A stretch of 64,000 nucleotides of DNA from Glossina fuscipes (lineage: Eukaryota; Arthropoda; Insecta; Diptera; Glossinidae), in assembly GCF_014805625.2 (NCBI RefSeq), contig NW_023998416.1, positions 12,137,589 to 12,201,588 on the forward strand, read 5' to 3'. Made by a program: the position numbers and the translations under genes. This document shows positions 35,677 through 48,560 of the stretch, one piece after another. A model generated the notes under the pieces. It saw only the letters and a program-made list of their open reading frames with translations. It did no database searches and was not told the origin of the DNA. Numbering within the stretch: the first letter of the stretch is position 1; each line of letters opens with the position of its first letter.

Positions 35677-37309
35677 TATCATGACGACGTCGCTGGTGAC
35701 GATGATGATGTCCCATTTTTGGTGTTGTTGCTCTTGTTGTCATGGGCTTTACAAAACAATGTCGTCATACTGTTGCTCTGTTGTCTCCGTAACGTAAAAA
35801 ATGTAAACATACGCCTGGCGCCAATTCCCGTCCATGCTACAGTTAATGTTTGTTGCAATTGCCGCTGTTTCCAATTGCAACTTCGCTTTTTTATGTTAAC
35901 TACTACATATAGATGCACGTGTAAGTGTGCATGTATGTACATTATTTGCGTTTCGCTTAAAAAAAGATCAAAAAGCTCCGCCTTTAAAATATTTTTGCAA
36001 CCAATGCCATGTTTTTTGTTGTCTTTTTTTTCTCTCGTCCCGATCTACGCATATACATACATATTCGTACGGATTTTCCGCGATAGTGCGTAAGTGTTGC
36101 ATACAGTAACCAAACGGCTTCAATACATTTGCATTTTATTTTTTAACTTTTACAAATGAAAACTTTATGGATTTCCTTCTGTGGCGTTGTTATATATAAT
36201 TTTATAGCTATTCTCATATGGTTTGAGGAAAAACCAGAAATCATTATACCCGCACGCATACACACACACGCATAAAGAGAGAGAGAAATTCTTTTTATGA
36301 AATTTCATAGACATTCAGTTCGCATTTAATGACAAAAAGAAAACCCAGCCTTCTTTTTACTTCTGTTTGTTAATTCTTTCGGTCATTTGGCCGGTGCACC
36401 TCTCTCAACATACATACAGTAATTGCATTAAAAATTTGTGTAATCACAGACTTTCCACGTTAGACAACTTGAAGGTGAATCGTGAAGATGAAAAAAATAA
36501 TAAGAAGAAATACATAACATATCGGTTTGACGCAACTTCCACATACATATTGTCTCTATCAAAAAATATTTATTATTAATAGAAATGTTGTACACTTCTG
36601 CACTTCTTCTCTTGCCTTTGTTTTAATCCTTTTCTTTTAAATACTCGCCTTTCCACATTAATGCTTAAAAACGTTTTCATGATATATGCCGAAACGTTAT
36701 TTCATTGGTCCCTTTATTTGAATCGGGAACAGAGGCGAATGATTGTCTCGGTAGTTTATAGGGTGATGGAATACAACGAAGACCGTTGTCATCCAAATTG
36801 TGTGATACATAGCAGCTTCAGATGAAAACCACCCGTGTAAAAAACGATTAGTCGGCAAGTAATAAAAAAAAGAAAAAGGTCGTAGAGTAACAATTCAAAC
36901 GCGAAATGGCGGTAAGTAGAACACTAAGCTTGTGCATAATCCTTTCCATTATTCTTTCTTCTATACTTGAACTCATAGCTGAATGTGAAACTTGAAACGA
37001 CATGTAGAAGATTCAAGATTCAAGATAGTTTTCAATATAAAGGTCCTGCTGGAAAAGTAATTTCATTCAAGAGCCACGTAAAGGCGTAGCGAAATGACTT
37101 TCTCCATTCAGCATCTAAGCTAAAAGAACAATAGATTGGCAACGATTTCATTGCAACGCCGCTATTGCATATCCCATCCGTTACGAAAGCTACGTGAAAC
37201 TGCATAGCAAGCAGAAACAGGGTTTTGGTCAAACAAGGGACATTAGAAAATCCGCAAATCTCAATTCTGACAAGAAGATAACTTAAATTGCTAGAAGTCT
37301 CTCTCCTTT

Positions 37310-37540
37310 CCTCTTCTAGGAGCGTAAAACGATGGCAGTTGAAAAGAAACGAGGAAAGAGAAAGAGATACGGAGGTCCCCAGTCTAGTGAATGCATGCTC
37401 AAATCGGTTAGCATTATGTCTTTTGCGACTGAGTATTCATATTAGCTACGGTCATATACACTCCAGCGTGCTAAGATTTGAACCCCGAACGCTGACTTAG
37501 AGATCACGATTCCTATCCATTCGGTTAGTTATACGAGTAT
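37310..37540 (+). repeat. SINE-like repeat family B, copy 3
   Basis: A purine-rich GAGGAAAGAGAAAGAGATACG stretch is followed by TTAGCTACGGTC and then GCTAAGATTTGAACCCCGAACG (reverse box B-like) and CATTCGGTTAGTTAT (reverse box A-like). Confidence 0.5.
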
Positions 37541-40500
37541 GTGCGGCAAATTGAATTGTTTGTCTCGAAATTCGGAAACCAAGCATAAAAGAACTGCAAT
37601 AGATGGATGTAGAAATCTCCCTGTTCCTTACTAATAGTAATCATACCTGACGCCCTCGTTATTGGCCCCCCAGTACGCTTATGTTCTGACAAAACAAAAT
37701 CCATTAGCTTAGAACAGAGGGAGGGAATTTCGAAAATGTCCAACGGTTCAAAAGTGAATTTTGGCAAAAATGCGCCTGTAGATCTTAGAGAAGTTTATAA
37801 CCGGAAACAGCCAAAAACTCAACTCGAAAAATACGACGAAAAACGTAAACAAAGCAGTGACCTCTGTGCTCTTATGAAGCGATTGTCCCATTTCTTGCCG
37901 GAAATATTTTGTCTCTCTTGTCAATGGACAGACGTTTTTGTGCTTACACAAGGGTCTTGGATATTCTCGCCCTTTCGGAAATTCGTGAATGCTGCTGAAA
38001 GGCGTAATACTTGCAAACTGATAACGGCCGCGAGTACCTAAGTCGGGAATGCGGTAATCATTTGATAGTTTCTAACTTACGGAGATGTTTAATTATATTA
38101 GGAATAGGAGTTAAGTGATATTTAAATATATATTAGAATATAGATAACAACAACAACTATTAAAATCGCTTATAACTTGATGAAAGACGCAAATGAAGCA
38201 AACAGCGAAAACCACAAAATATCATGAACAAATTAATGATAATGGCCCAGAATTTGAACGAGTTTCTAATGCAGGCCGCAAATTCAAAACATTGTCGCCC
38301 CGTAAAAATATACTAAGAAAAGATTAGAAATAGCGGCGAAGATGGTATAGAAAAGATGAAGGTAACTTGTTTGAAAAAGCTTGAAGAAACTTGAAGTGTT
38401 CGTAGAACTGAAGATGTATATACTATATGAAAATGGAAGAACACTGACAACACTGAAATGTTGCTGATAGCAAGCCGTAATAAATTTAAAAAAGAAAATA
38501 TAAACGACAAAAATTTTCCAAAAGAAGGCAAACGGCAGTTACACAGCTCGCGCGGTACAAAAACGCAGCTCTCTGCATCTTCTCGCCTTCCGGTTTACAT
38601 CAATACGGTTGATGTCAGCAATAATTGCAAAACTACACGTTCACCACGTGGATACCATCGCAGCCAGCCTATGTAGAGTATAACCTATGACAAAAAATTG
38701 CCGGGTTAAACGAGGGACAAGAAAAACCTAAAGAAACAATTGTAGAATGGACAAGTGTGTAAACTTGTGAATATGTCTTACAGAGGTGCGAGGAATTGGT
38801 AGTGAAATATATTTTTGGTCAGATTTTTTTGAAAAGAACCTTCGGGCTCGATGAGAGTTAGTCTTGGGATTTTGGATTTTGTCAATACCCCAGTAAAGGC
38901 TAAATGTATTTACCTCACACATATATACAACGTCAGCAGTTTGAAAGGATTTAAGATTGGTGTCTGCAAACAATTGCAAAGAGCAGTAATGACTGACAAA
39001 CTTCCTTACCTCAATACGAAGATTTATATGTTTTGGCGACGCTTGAATAGACATTTCGTATCCGCTAATCTTTCAATTCAATTCAAATGACAACGAAAAG
39101 AATACTCAGAAAGCTGAAATGAACAATCGACTATGTCATTGTATACCAACACGACTATATTGAACACTATGTAGTATGCAGTAGTAAACGCTGATCGAGG
39201 ATTTCGGCCAAGCTTTTTACAACAAGAAAAAAATTATTTTATTTAAAGGCTCAAGCACAGATTATTCTCATTTTTATGATAGAATATGAAATTCATGCCG
39301 AAAATTCCTCTGGTCTCTTGAGGCCATTCACAAAAGTACCTATTTTCTAGATAGCGTTAAAAGAATAGACTTTAGGTCATTTCTTGAAATAGGTGATAGA
39401 GGAGAAAGAAGAATTTCTATTGAAACAGACGGAGGGGGGCGGCGATAAAACATGTTCAGTGCTGCTAACAGTTTCTGAGTAGACGAACAACTCACTCTGT
39501 AATGGGTTTAAAGATGTTACGACATCTTTTTCCACAAAACTTGGTTTAGATATGTTTGGAGCAGCATTTATCAGTTCTCCATTTACCTTTCGTTTAACTC
39601 ATGGACTCATTCTTACCCCTTGTAAGCCCAAGTTGATTGGTTGCTGGATGCAACTGACTTGTTTCTGAACGTTCTAAACGTTCGATTTGAAATAAACGCT
39701 TTTGAATCCTCGAGAGCACGGTTTACAAGTCTTGTTCGTTCGGTGACGTTCGTTTTATTAGGTAAGAAAAGCAAATGCTTCGCGTTAAGCACAAATTCGT
39801 TCATTTTCAATAGCAACAATACTAAGAAACGCTCCTGTTTTTGTATTTGGTGTTATGCTGCTTTTACACCAATAAAAATTCTACCTGAAAACTAGTTACA
39901 GTGAAGCAACGCGCCACTCTGTATTCGCAACCATTTTTGCTGCTAGTTTATTAGTGTTGAGTGGTGGAGACCAAAGGCTCGTCTTAGGATCACCTTCGTG
40001 CTTGCTTCGCGTTCCCTATAGCGTTGAAACTTCAACTCTCCATGATGTTGCGGTATTTGTTCAATCTATTGCTAAGCACTTCTTCGTCTTCTTACAAGGC
40101 ATTTGGTTGAAACAAAGCGTGATACACCAGACCCAGCTGAACTATCTAAATGTAACGGCCACGAATATTCGTCTTTGATTTTATAATTCGTCTAATCTGC
40201 ATTCTGTTTTGGGCGTTGTGACCCATCCTTTGCTTACTACATGTCACGCTGTCATAACACTTCGAAATGAGGGGTGAAATAAAGGTTTTTGCACAGAATT
40301 TGATCTATTCAAAGTTCCTGAAAAGTGTGTTCTGAACACATTCCGAGTTAATTTATATTACATGAGAAGAAAGTATATTCAGATAGAGAGGTGACAGTTT
40401 AAAAAACCACCAAAGACAAAATTTACTCAATGTCCCAATACATCAAAATTAAACAAATTTGTTTTGGTAATCGAAAGGCATATTTTAGTAATCAAAGCTA

Positions 40501-41004
40501 TCGTCTGCGTTTCTCAGCTTCCTTTCCTAGGCAGATTTAAAGAAATCAGCTCTGTATTCCGCTTAAGGCTGTCGAAATTCACATACACTTCCGTTCCTAA
40601 TTTTAAAGTTAAAATCATTTCATGTCAAGTCCAGTTCTATCATTCCTTTGAATCTTCCGAGCTAATCAAGCTTTATGTTGTATAGTTTATATTTCTCTGA
40701 TTTGATTTATATTATTTTTTCTTGCTTTCTTTCAATGCACATGAATATATACAAGTTATACCAGAATTTTTTCAATTCTCTAGTAATATTCTATTTTTAC
40801 TAATACACTAAATCCACTCTGTTGCTGAAATATCTTGAGATACTGCCTTCCCCTCACTTCTCACTCTTTCAAACTTCTCATATTAATGAAAATTGTAAAA
40901 CTTGGTAGTAAATATAGTAAAAGGGCTACAAAGAAAAATATCAAAAAAAAAAAAAAAACTCCGAAAATACTTTTCGTTTATCGAACAGCGAACTGTCATT
41001 CTGA
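37541..41004. other. Non-coding stretch
   Basis: Several short frames of 60-108 codons exist, but none has splice support or a family match. The region has few microsatellites compared with its neighbours. Confidence 0.35.
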
Positions 41005-41600
41005 ATATACCAGAAGTGAATGTATTCGTTACACTGATTCGGCATCGAATCAACAACCCGTTGACTGGAAAGCAGTTAATTAAAGCCTTGCAAAGCAAGC
41101 AGAAAAGCAACTGGAGATGCACATGGTGTTTTACGCATCACTCACCTTGAAGACGTAAAACGACAGTTAGCGAACGTTACACGGCCCTTTTGTGTCGAAT
41201 GAAGGGCGAAATTGCTTCAAATGGCGGTTTTCATCACGACAATGCACCGCATAAAAGGTCTACGGCTGCAATGGAAAAATTACACGAATTAAAGTTCGAA
41301 CAGCCGCCGCACTCACCGTTTCGCGTAGAAGTGGCCATCACTAGTCCTGTTAGCAAATTTAAAAAAAAAGTGCTTTGGAGAGATAGGTTTATATCGGATG
41401 AAGAGGTTATCGGAGAAACTGAAACGTGTTGGCAAAACGCTTCATAGGTAGAAGAGCTTCGCACAATTGTATCATTTTTGAAAGAAAGTATGTATGTTAT
41501 GTCGAGTTTTGGAGAGACGTTGTTTTCCTTTATCCTAGGTCCTGATTACGCCCGTTATTATTGGATAAATTGAGGTTTTAAAGCAGATGTAATTTTTCAT
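41005..41600 (+). mobile_element. Degraded mariner transposase pseudogene, C-terminal half
   Basis: Frame pieces in order match the mariner catalytic domain: YTDSASNQQPVDWKA, then HGVLRITHLEDVK, then after a frameshift SERYTALLCRMKGEIA, FHHDNAP, MEKLHELKFEQPPHSP and DEEVIGETE. The second catalytic Asp is kept in HHDNAP. The segment that should carry the third (after PPHSP) has changed and lost it. No N-terminal half was found upstream. The copy is not functional. Confidence 0.78.
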
Positions 41601-42974
41601 TAAAAAAAATGGTTATCTTGAGCTAAATAATCTTGATAACTAAAAGGTTTGAAAACGTCTGCATTTTCGAAATATAATGACACAAGACTCTTCAGTGAGG
41701 AGAGGGGTCTCGCTAGGGTTTTCACGAACTGAGGAAACTCTTGTAAAGATCGTCTAATGTATGTAAATGTATTAAGAAAAGAAAAACACTATAAACCGTC
41801 ATTCAAACACGAGGAGCCTTTTCAATTCCTTTGAAATTTGAAATTCTTGATTATTTCATATCGCATTTCCAAAATTTTTTTTTACTTTAACGGTTAGCAC
41901 TAAAAATAAAATTATAAAGTTCTCCTTTTTCTTCGTTTTGCTAATGAATCTTACCGCCATAAACCTCACAAGCTCACCCTCAGAAAGGAGTTTCATGTCT
42001 TGGGCAGAAAGGCCCCAATTGACCAAAAATTTGGAACAGAGATAAGGATATGTGCTCATCATTTCAGAGCAGCAAACACAGTATCACAGTTGATATTATT
42101 ATTCCAAGACTAAACTGTTAAAAGCACTAGCATCTAAGACTATCGGCTTTTATTAAACACTCTACCGCACTTGAGATTCGAACCCACGACCATTGACTTG
42201 CTAGTCGAGATTCCTCGCCTTCGGCTACTCAGGCGGATATCACAGTTGATAATTTCTGTACGAGCTATGAAATCGCCACTACATGTAGAGAAGTAATAAT
42301 GTTTGTAAGATCGTATATGATCGGATTTAAAGCTTAACTAAAGCATCAACAAGGACCAACAAGCCACAAGAAAAGTGACAACTTTCTCCTTCTTCGTAGT
42401 TACGGCGTGAAAATTATAGTGGCTTGAATCGTCGTGTCAAGTTCGAAATCGCGCTCAATGAACATTTTCGGTCGCCAAGTATTGATAGATAAGAGCAGCG
42501 AAGTTCAAAAATATAATATTTAGTATTGTTTGTACAATCGTCTAGAATCTACTGAAAAACCGTAAACAAATATGATTCGAAATTCAGCTGAACGCTGAAC
42601 GCCAAATAAGAACCTCAGAGACCTTCCTAACCACAGTACTAGACTATGCAAGTAAGGCAAGTATGCGGATATTTCAGTAAATTTTGGAACATTCGCTTGT
42701 TAAGAATGTGTGCATATATTACGTAACGAATCCAATTCTAATTTTTTTATGATTATTTTTTTTAAAAGTTCATACATGAAACGACGTAATTTCAGCGAAT
42801 GCATTTTCCTTAAAATATATAATGTCTGCATAATTAAGATAATCTTATGAAAATCTCATAATGGTCGAACCGAAAAATCTTTTATGCAATTTTACATATA
42901 TAAACAAGTAAGCCATGTAGATTAGTATATCCGTTATTTAGGTGTAAAAAGAGAAACTAAATGCATTCATATAC

Positions 42975-43006
<32 letters not shown>

Positions 43007-44934
43007 TCGGGCATAGGTGTGTTGTATAGGTTTTCAGATTTTATTAACACAAAAAAAAAAAGAAAAAATTTTAAAGCGCAGTGTGGAAAACGATATAATA
43101 GAGTAAAAAGCAAAAAAAGGAAACACGGACGCTCGATACAAACACGATGTTATCACCCTAAGCAATAATTGTCGAACGCCTAAATTTAGTCGCTGTATAC
43201 GTGTGCGCCTCTCGTATGTTTGTCCACATACATAAATATATATTCAATTTTTTTTTGTTTTAGTAAATTTTATATGATTTTTAACAATATAAAATTGTAA
43301 AAAGCTGAATGAGTTAGGGGTGTACGTAATAAAACAAGCGGCAGTAGCACTCATATCACCACATTATGTGATGTTATTGTTGTCAGGTTATATATGAGAG
43401 AAACCATCCTAAACTAAAAAAAAAAAAATACATATATAAATGCAGTTTGGAAAAAATGTACTTTAGTTTGTTTTTTGTTTTTTCTTTTTTTTTGCTTTGC
43501 ATTTTGTTTTTTTTTTTTTGGACCGTTATATACAATGCCCACAGAGATCAAGTGGAAATAGCAAAATGTTTATGGACAATGTGTGGGTACGTACACAAAA
43601 CATGACTCCATATGGCGGGCTGTGTATCAGTTTTAGCACGCGTAGAAAAAAATAAAAATAAATAAATAGAAATAAAAATAACACACATAACTAATTTAAT
43701 AGGCAGCCCAAATATAGGCAACACCTATGTATATGCGTATACGTGCACCACTTTTTAAAAAAAATCCCTTCCCCGATCTAGGCTTTTACTGCTCAAACAC
43801 CACAAATACATATACATATGCTGCCTGACTGCTGGTTTGCCTGTATATTAGTAGTAGCCGAGTAAATGTTTGTGTATATGTACGTATACGTGTACGCGTA
43901 AAGAGAATGATTTCAAGCTTTTATATTCGATGTGTTTTTATGATTATTTGTCATGTCAACGCGCTACAATAGCATTCAGCTCTCAATGCATTTTTCAACA
44001 CTACATAGATTACAGCACCGCTGTCACATACATATATACTGCTATTTCTATCATTCTCTTTTGTATATATATGTACAACTTGCTTGGAGTATAACTGACA
44101 GCATACTTTGTGGCGCTCAATTTATTTTATATGTTTTGTTTGATTTCATTTTTTCACTATATTTTCATGTTTTTTGTTTTAACCAGAAGCTTTTTTTTTT
44201 TTCTTTTTTTCTTTTTTTTTTTTAGGTTTACACTTCTACCCACACTCCCTGGTTATGAGTTTATTTAGCTTCTATGTTTTATTTCACTAAAGTGGAGTTG
44301 AGCTTATATATGCAATGGTATACATTCAGTATATGCGTGCGTAGAAAGATCGATTGGATAGTACGGCGACTATATGTGCGTGTGTGTATTTTATTGTGTC
44401 CGACAAAAATTATACATTTTTCTATTGGGTTTTAGCCTATATGCCTGTGGGTGTATATACACATATATACGAGCAATTAAAAAAAATTGTATGTACATTG
44501 GCGTACATATATATATATAGTTATATATTTATGCGCAGTTTCTACGTTTTCTCATATGGTGGCATATATGTGTGTCCGTCTATCTGTATACACCTATATG
44601 TCAATCAATAGCTGTTTTAATTTAAAAAGGAAATTACTAATTTAAACGGATATACATAAATGTATATAGATATATATATATATATATATATATAACATCA
44701 GCGTGTGCAATAAAGTATACGGTGAAAGAAAGAGCTTGGTTAGAAATACCAAAAGATGCAGCAAAAATCACATTGGTGGGAAGGATTTTTTACATTCTAA
44801 GTATGTATCCTAATTCCATAATTTCTACCATCGATTGACTACAATATTTATACTTTATGAATACATTGTTCCCATTTCTTTTGCTCTATAAAGGAAGTTG
44901 TTTTTACATAATTTTATTTTGCTAATAAATAGGG
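41601..44934. other. Non-coding stretch, microsatellite-rich from 42900 on
   Basis: (TA)n at 42970-43006 and 44662-44693, T-rich tracts at 43490-43520 and 44190-44223, and many TATACATA stretches. No exon is supported. Confidence 0.4.
42155..42245 (-). repeat. SINE-like repeat family B, copy 4: best tRNA-like end
   Basis: Read on the minus strand, 42235-42160 gives TGAGTAGCCGAAGGCGAGG (box A-like) and, about 35 bases on, GGGTTCGAATCTC (box B). The fold does not close: the acceptor arms do not pair. I therefore call a tRNA-derived repeat end, not a tRNA gene. Confidence 0.5.
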
Positions 44935-45175
44935 CCAATCACTCAGTGGATATCCGCTATAGGCACGTAACGATGATAGTTAGAAAGAAGTGAGAAAGAG
45001 AAGGATATCTTGGATAGCTCCAGCATATTGGATGGGTATTAGGCTTTTACCGACTAAACAGTCACTATAGCTGCAGGCAAGTAGGAACATACCGCAATAA
45101 GATTTGAACACTGCGAACACCGCGATTTGTTAGCCGGCAGTCTTATCTATCTACTTGGCTATCCGGCAGTTAATG
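44935..45175 (+). repeat. SINE-like repeat family B, copy 5
   Basis: It carries GAAAGAAGTGAGAAAGAGAAGG, TTACCGACTAAACAGTCACTATAGC, and the end AAGATTTGAACACTGCGAACACCG with TCTACTTGGCTATCCGG. Confidence 0.5.
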
Positions 45176-48100
45176 AAGCTAAGCTAATGCTTTTTTGGTT
45201 TTGCTTACAAAATATTTCCCTAATATATTAAAGCCATTCGCTTCTGCCTTTAAAGATTAACTTAGTCGAAAAGAAATGAAGGCTCGTAAATATGGAAACT
45301 TCATGTGTCACTTATAATCTTTTGAAATTTATACGTAGATGTTTCATTCAATCACTAAATTATATGTAATATCGTGTCTCTAAATACGGGCTTACTTTTG
45401 AAATGAGTTTTGCTTAGAGGTCTCAGATGTTGTACACCTGATTATTTGATTTCTGTGCTATACTTTGGAAATAAAGATATTGTATAAATGCATTGCATTG
45501 AATTTATTGCATTCAGAACATTTAGTCTATACAAGCATGATATAATGAAATAATGACAGAATTATTTTTTCTATTGCTTCCTTTGCAAGTAATTGACATA
45601 AGAATAGTAACGGTTTCGGATATTTAATTACTATTGCGTGTTAAATGTTTATGTATCAAGTGCTCGGTAGTAAATAATATTGGCAGATGCCGCAAAAACC
45701 TTATATGTGTGGCGAGTAAGTGCTGTTCTCGTATCATTATAAAATTCAAATTATTTTTAGAAAAATTGCGCTGATCGCAAGTGAGATTTTATGATTTTTT
45801 GCGTTTGTTATAGTATTTATAGTTGTAGTCGTTGTTCTTGTTCTTATTGTTGTTGTTGTTTATTGTTTTCGTTTTAAAAACTACTGCGTATAGGAATTAC
45901 AATTATAATACATACATATACACCTATAAACGTGTACAATATATATGGAACTGAGTGATAAATTTAAGCGTCTGGTAGTGTTGTCTCTCTGTGGTATCAT
46001 CATGACACACTTCAGCACACTAATGTAGATTTGTGTAGATTTCCATGAAATTTCAATGAGATGAAATCTCTATCTGTCTGTTTGTTTGTCTATCTACTTT
46101 GTCTGTCCACTATACGTTTGACTGTCGTCTATATTATGATGATAAATATGGAAAGAAACTCGGGGAAAAAAAAAAAAAACAAGGAAGAGAACACACAAAC
46201 CTTTGGATAAATTGTATCTGTATCATCAACAACATTGATGATGACACTGCGACCTAGCAAAGTGCGGTATATATACGCGTATAGGTTTGTGTGTCCATGT
46301 GGCATACATTTAGTCTCAACACCAACGGAAATAAACATTCACACGTACATAAATATACTTAGCATGTTTTTGCCGTTGTTGTTGTTGTTGTTGTTGTTGT
46401 TGCTGTTTTAGTTGCTTAGTGCGTGCTGCCATAACATAGTTCCGTACTAAACAACTGAAAACTTAAATATTCACACAATCATTCTGACTGCCTGCCTAAC
46501 GCTTTGGCAAACATTATAAAGGAAAGCTTCTCCCATATATTTATATGTATGCGTATAGATTCATGCCCACACTTTTGCGGGTCCATAAGTGTTCATATGT
46601 TTGTATATTTGTATATATATATATATTTGTATATATATATATATATATATCATCATCAGCATCTGGCACAATGCGTATGTTATACGCTTTGACTAGATTT
46701 AAAACAATTCAATACCCATTGCACGGAGTGTTACATGCATCATCGTTCGTATCAACAACCAACAAATAGACAAATGCAATGCACACTCATTTGCACTCTA
46801 TACCAATGAGCACTCACTCACTCATCATCATCATAATCAGTATGGCTTTTTTTTTTTGTTTTTTAACGGTACCCTTTCATATTCACATGTATGTATAAGT
46901 CTGACTGATTTTTAGTAGTCTGCAAGGTTTGCTTTTGTTTTGTTGTTTCGTAGTTCGTTTGCTTTTTTTTTTTTTTTTTTGTCTTTTTTTTTTTTTTTAC
47001 TCATTTTGCTTTTGTTTTGGCGTGTGCCCCATTTTACACTTATTAACATAATGCGTGGCCATAATGTGTGTTTGTCTGTATGCTCATAATACACATAGCT
47101 TGCGGTTCGTTCTGTGTGGGACACTAATACAAACACACAAATAAGCAAACAGTGTACACTTTCTACGCTTAGAAGTTACGGTGTAAACACATCACAATCC
47201 TAACTGACTAACGATCCTACGACCACTGTCACTACTAACTAAAAACTAGTGTTGCAGCTAACTATATAACCCAATACCACTGCACAATAACGTACAGAGA
47301 AACGACTAACGATGACTAAGTGTGTTAGAATTGTTTTGTGTACGTACGTGCATACATCTATGCGATGGTCATGTGTGTACACATATACGTGCTTATGCTG
47401 CTGCATTGTTAAGTGTTTACTTGTTGTTATGGTTTGATTATTAACAAAACATTGTTGGAGAAAAAAATAAATAGTAATCGAGTGTGCGAGTTTATATTTT
47501 CCTAATAGATTCTATGTAGGTGATAAATAACTGTAAGGGATCTTGCCGGTAGTTCAGTTTTAATAACACGAGTGCGTAAAAATGTAAAGCGTGGGTAAAT
47601 ACACATGTTTGTTCATCGATTATGATGCAGTGATGAGTTGAAAGTGTTTTTAAAGAAATCTATTTACAGAGCGAACATTAATCAAGGCAACGAAGTCGTG
47701 TCAAGACTTCACACAAATCAAATTAAATTGCAAAACATCTTTAAAAATTTTTTAATTAAAGCAATAAACAATTATAAAAAGTTGCACGAATACGTACCGC
47801 TTTAAGAACTCTTAAGAAGACTAGCTATTACTCTAAGAAATTTGGTGAGAGAACCTTAATATTAACGGAACGAACTATCAATGTATTACGGATAATGTAA
47901 CAAAAGAACAAAAAGTTATTGGCCTCTTTTTTCAGCAAAAAAGGAAAAAGAAAAACTGTCTTATGTTATTCTAGAAGAACATTTCGAAATAATAGAAGAT
48001 TAATTCATTTTATTAAGACTAAGACACAAAATAAATGTAGAAAGTCACGCTGTAGTGCAGTTATTTTGCAGCAATTCATCTTGGATTTGAAACAACACAT

Positions 48101-48289
48101 TTTCATGACAAATGCTATTTATTAAGCCATCATACTCGCCCTCTACATCGTAGAGAAATGAATTAATTTCCTTCAAGGAAAATCGTTTTTGAGTTTTTCC
48201 TCAAAACCACAAATCTATTAACAACGAATCAGACGAAGATCTCGTTATCATTGGAACGTGGGAGTTATTAGAAGATTTCTAATTGCAAT
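45176..48289. other. Non-coding stretch rich in simple repeats
   Basis: (TTG)n at 46375-46402, (TA)n at 46601-46650 and poly-T at 46963-46999. TCATCATCATCAT lies at 46820-46835. No exon is supported. Confidence 0.4.
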
Positions 48290-48560
48290 CATGCAATACT
48301 TGTGATGCAGTGTATATTAAGTTCTTGCGAATGTGTGTAAACAATCAATTCTATATCAATTTAAGCATGTCTGTTCGTCTGTCCGTCTGTCCGTCTGTCT
48401 GTCTGAGGCCTGCTCATGTATTTTTCTATTCGCAATTTTCGAGATAGTTTTTTAAAATTTTGTTAAACTAATGTGTTGTTGTGTACTAAGAACGAATCCT
48501 ATGTTAAGTGAATTGATCGGTTTATTTCCACAATCGATTCATCTTGCAGTGACATGGAAA
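48290..48560 (+). repeat. Dispersed hairpin repeat family A, copy 5
   Basis: It carries the purest core of the family, an uninterrupted GTCCGTCTGTCCGTCTGTCT at 48379-48398, with GCAATTTTCGAGATAG and AAATTTTGTTAAACTAATG after it. Confidence 0.55.

Larger units (their letters stand above)
33041..37309. other. Non-coding stretch rich in simple repeats
   Basis: Poly-A at 34355-34378, (TA)n at 35155-35179, (CA)n at 35453-35505 and (TTGGTG)n at 35640-35676. CATACATA-type sequence is dense from 34500 to 36260. No splice-supported exon is seen. Confidence 0.4.

Noticed and set aside
35408..36093. Low-complexity frames rich in His-Gln, Val-Gly or Cys-Val
   Set aside because: They are translations of the (CA)n and (TTGGTG)n repeats.
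42160..42240. tRNA gene on the minus strand
   Set aside because: Box A- and B-like sequences are present, but the acceptor and anticodon stems do not pair, and similar ends occur in other copies of a dispersed repeat.
48370..48405. CRISPR-like or tandem array at GTCCGTCTGTCCGTCTGTCT
   Set aside because: It is a short GTCY repeat that forms the core of a dispersed fly repeat; there are no spacers, and this is a eukaryotic genome.
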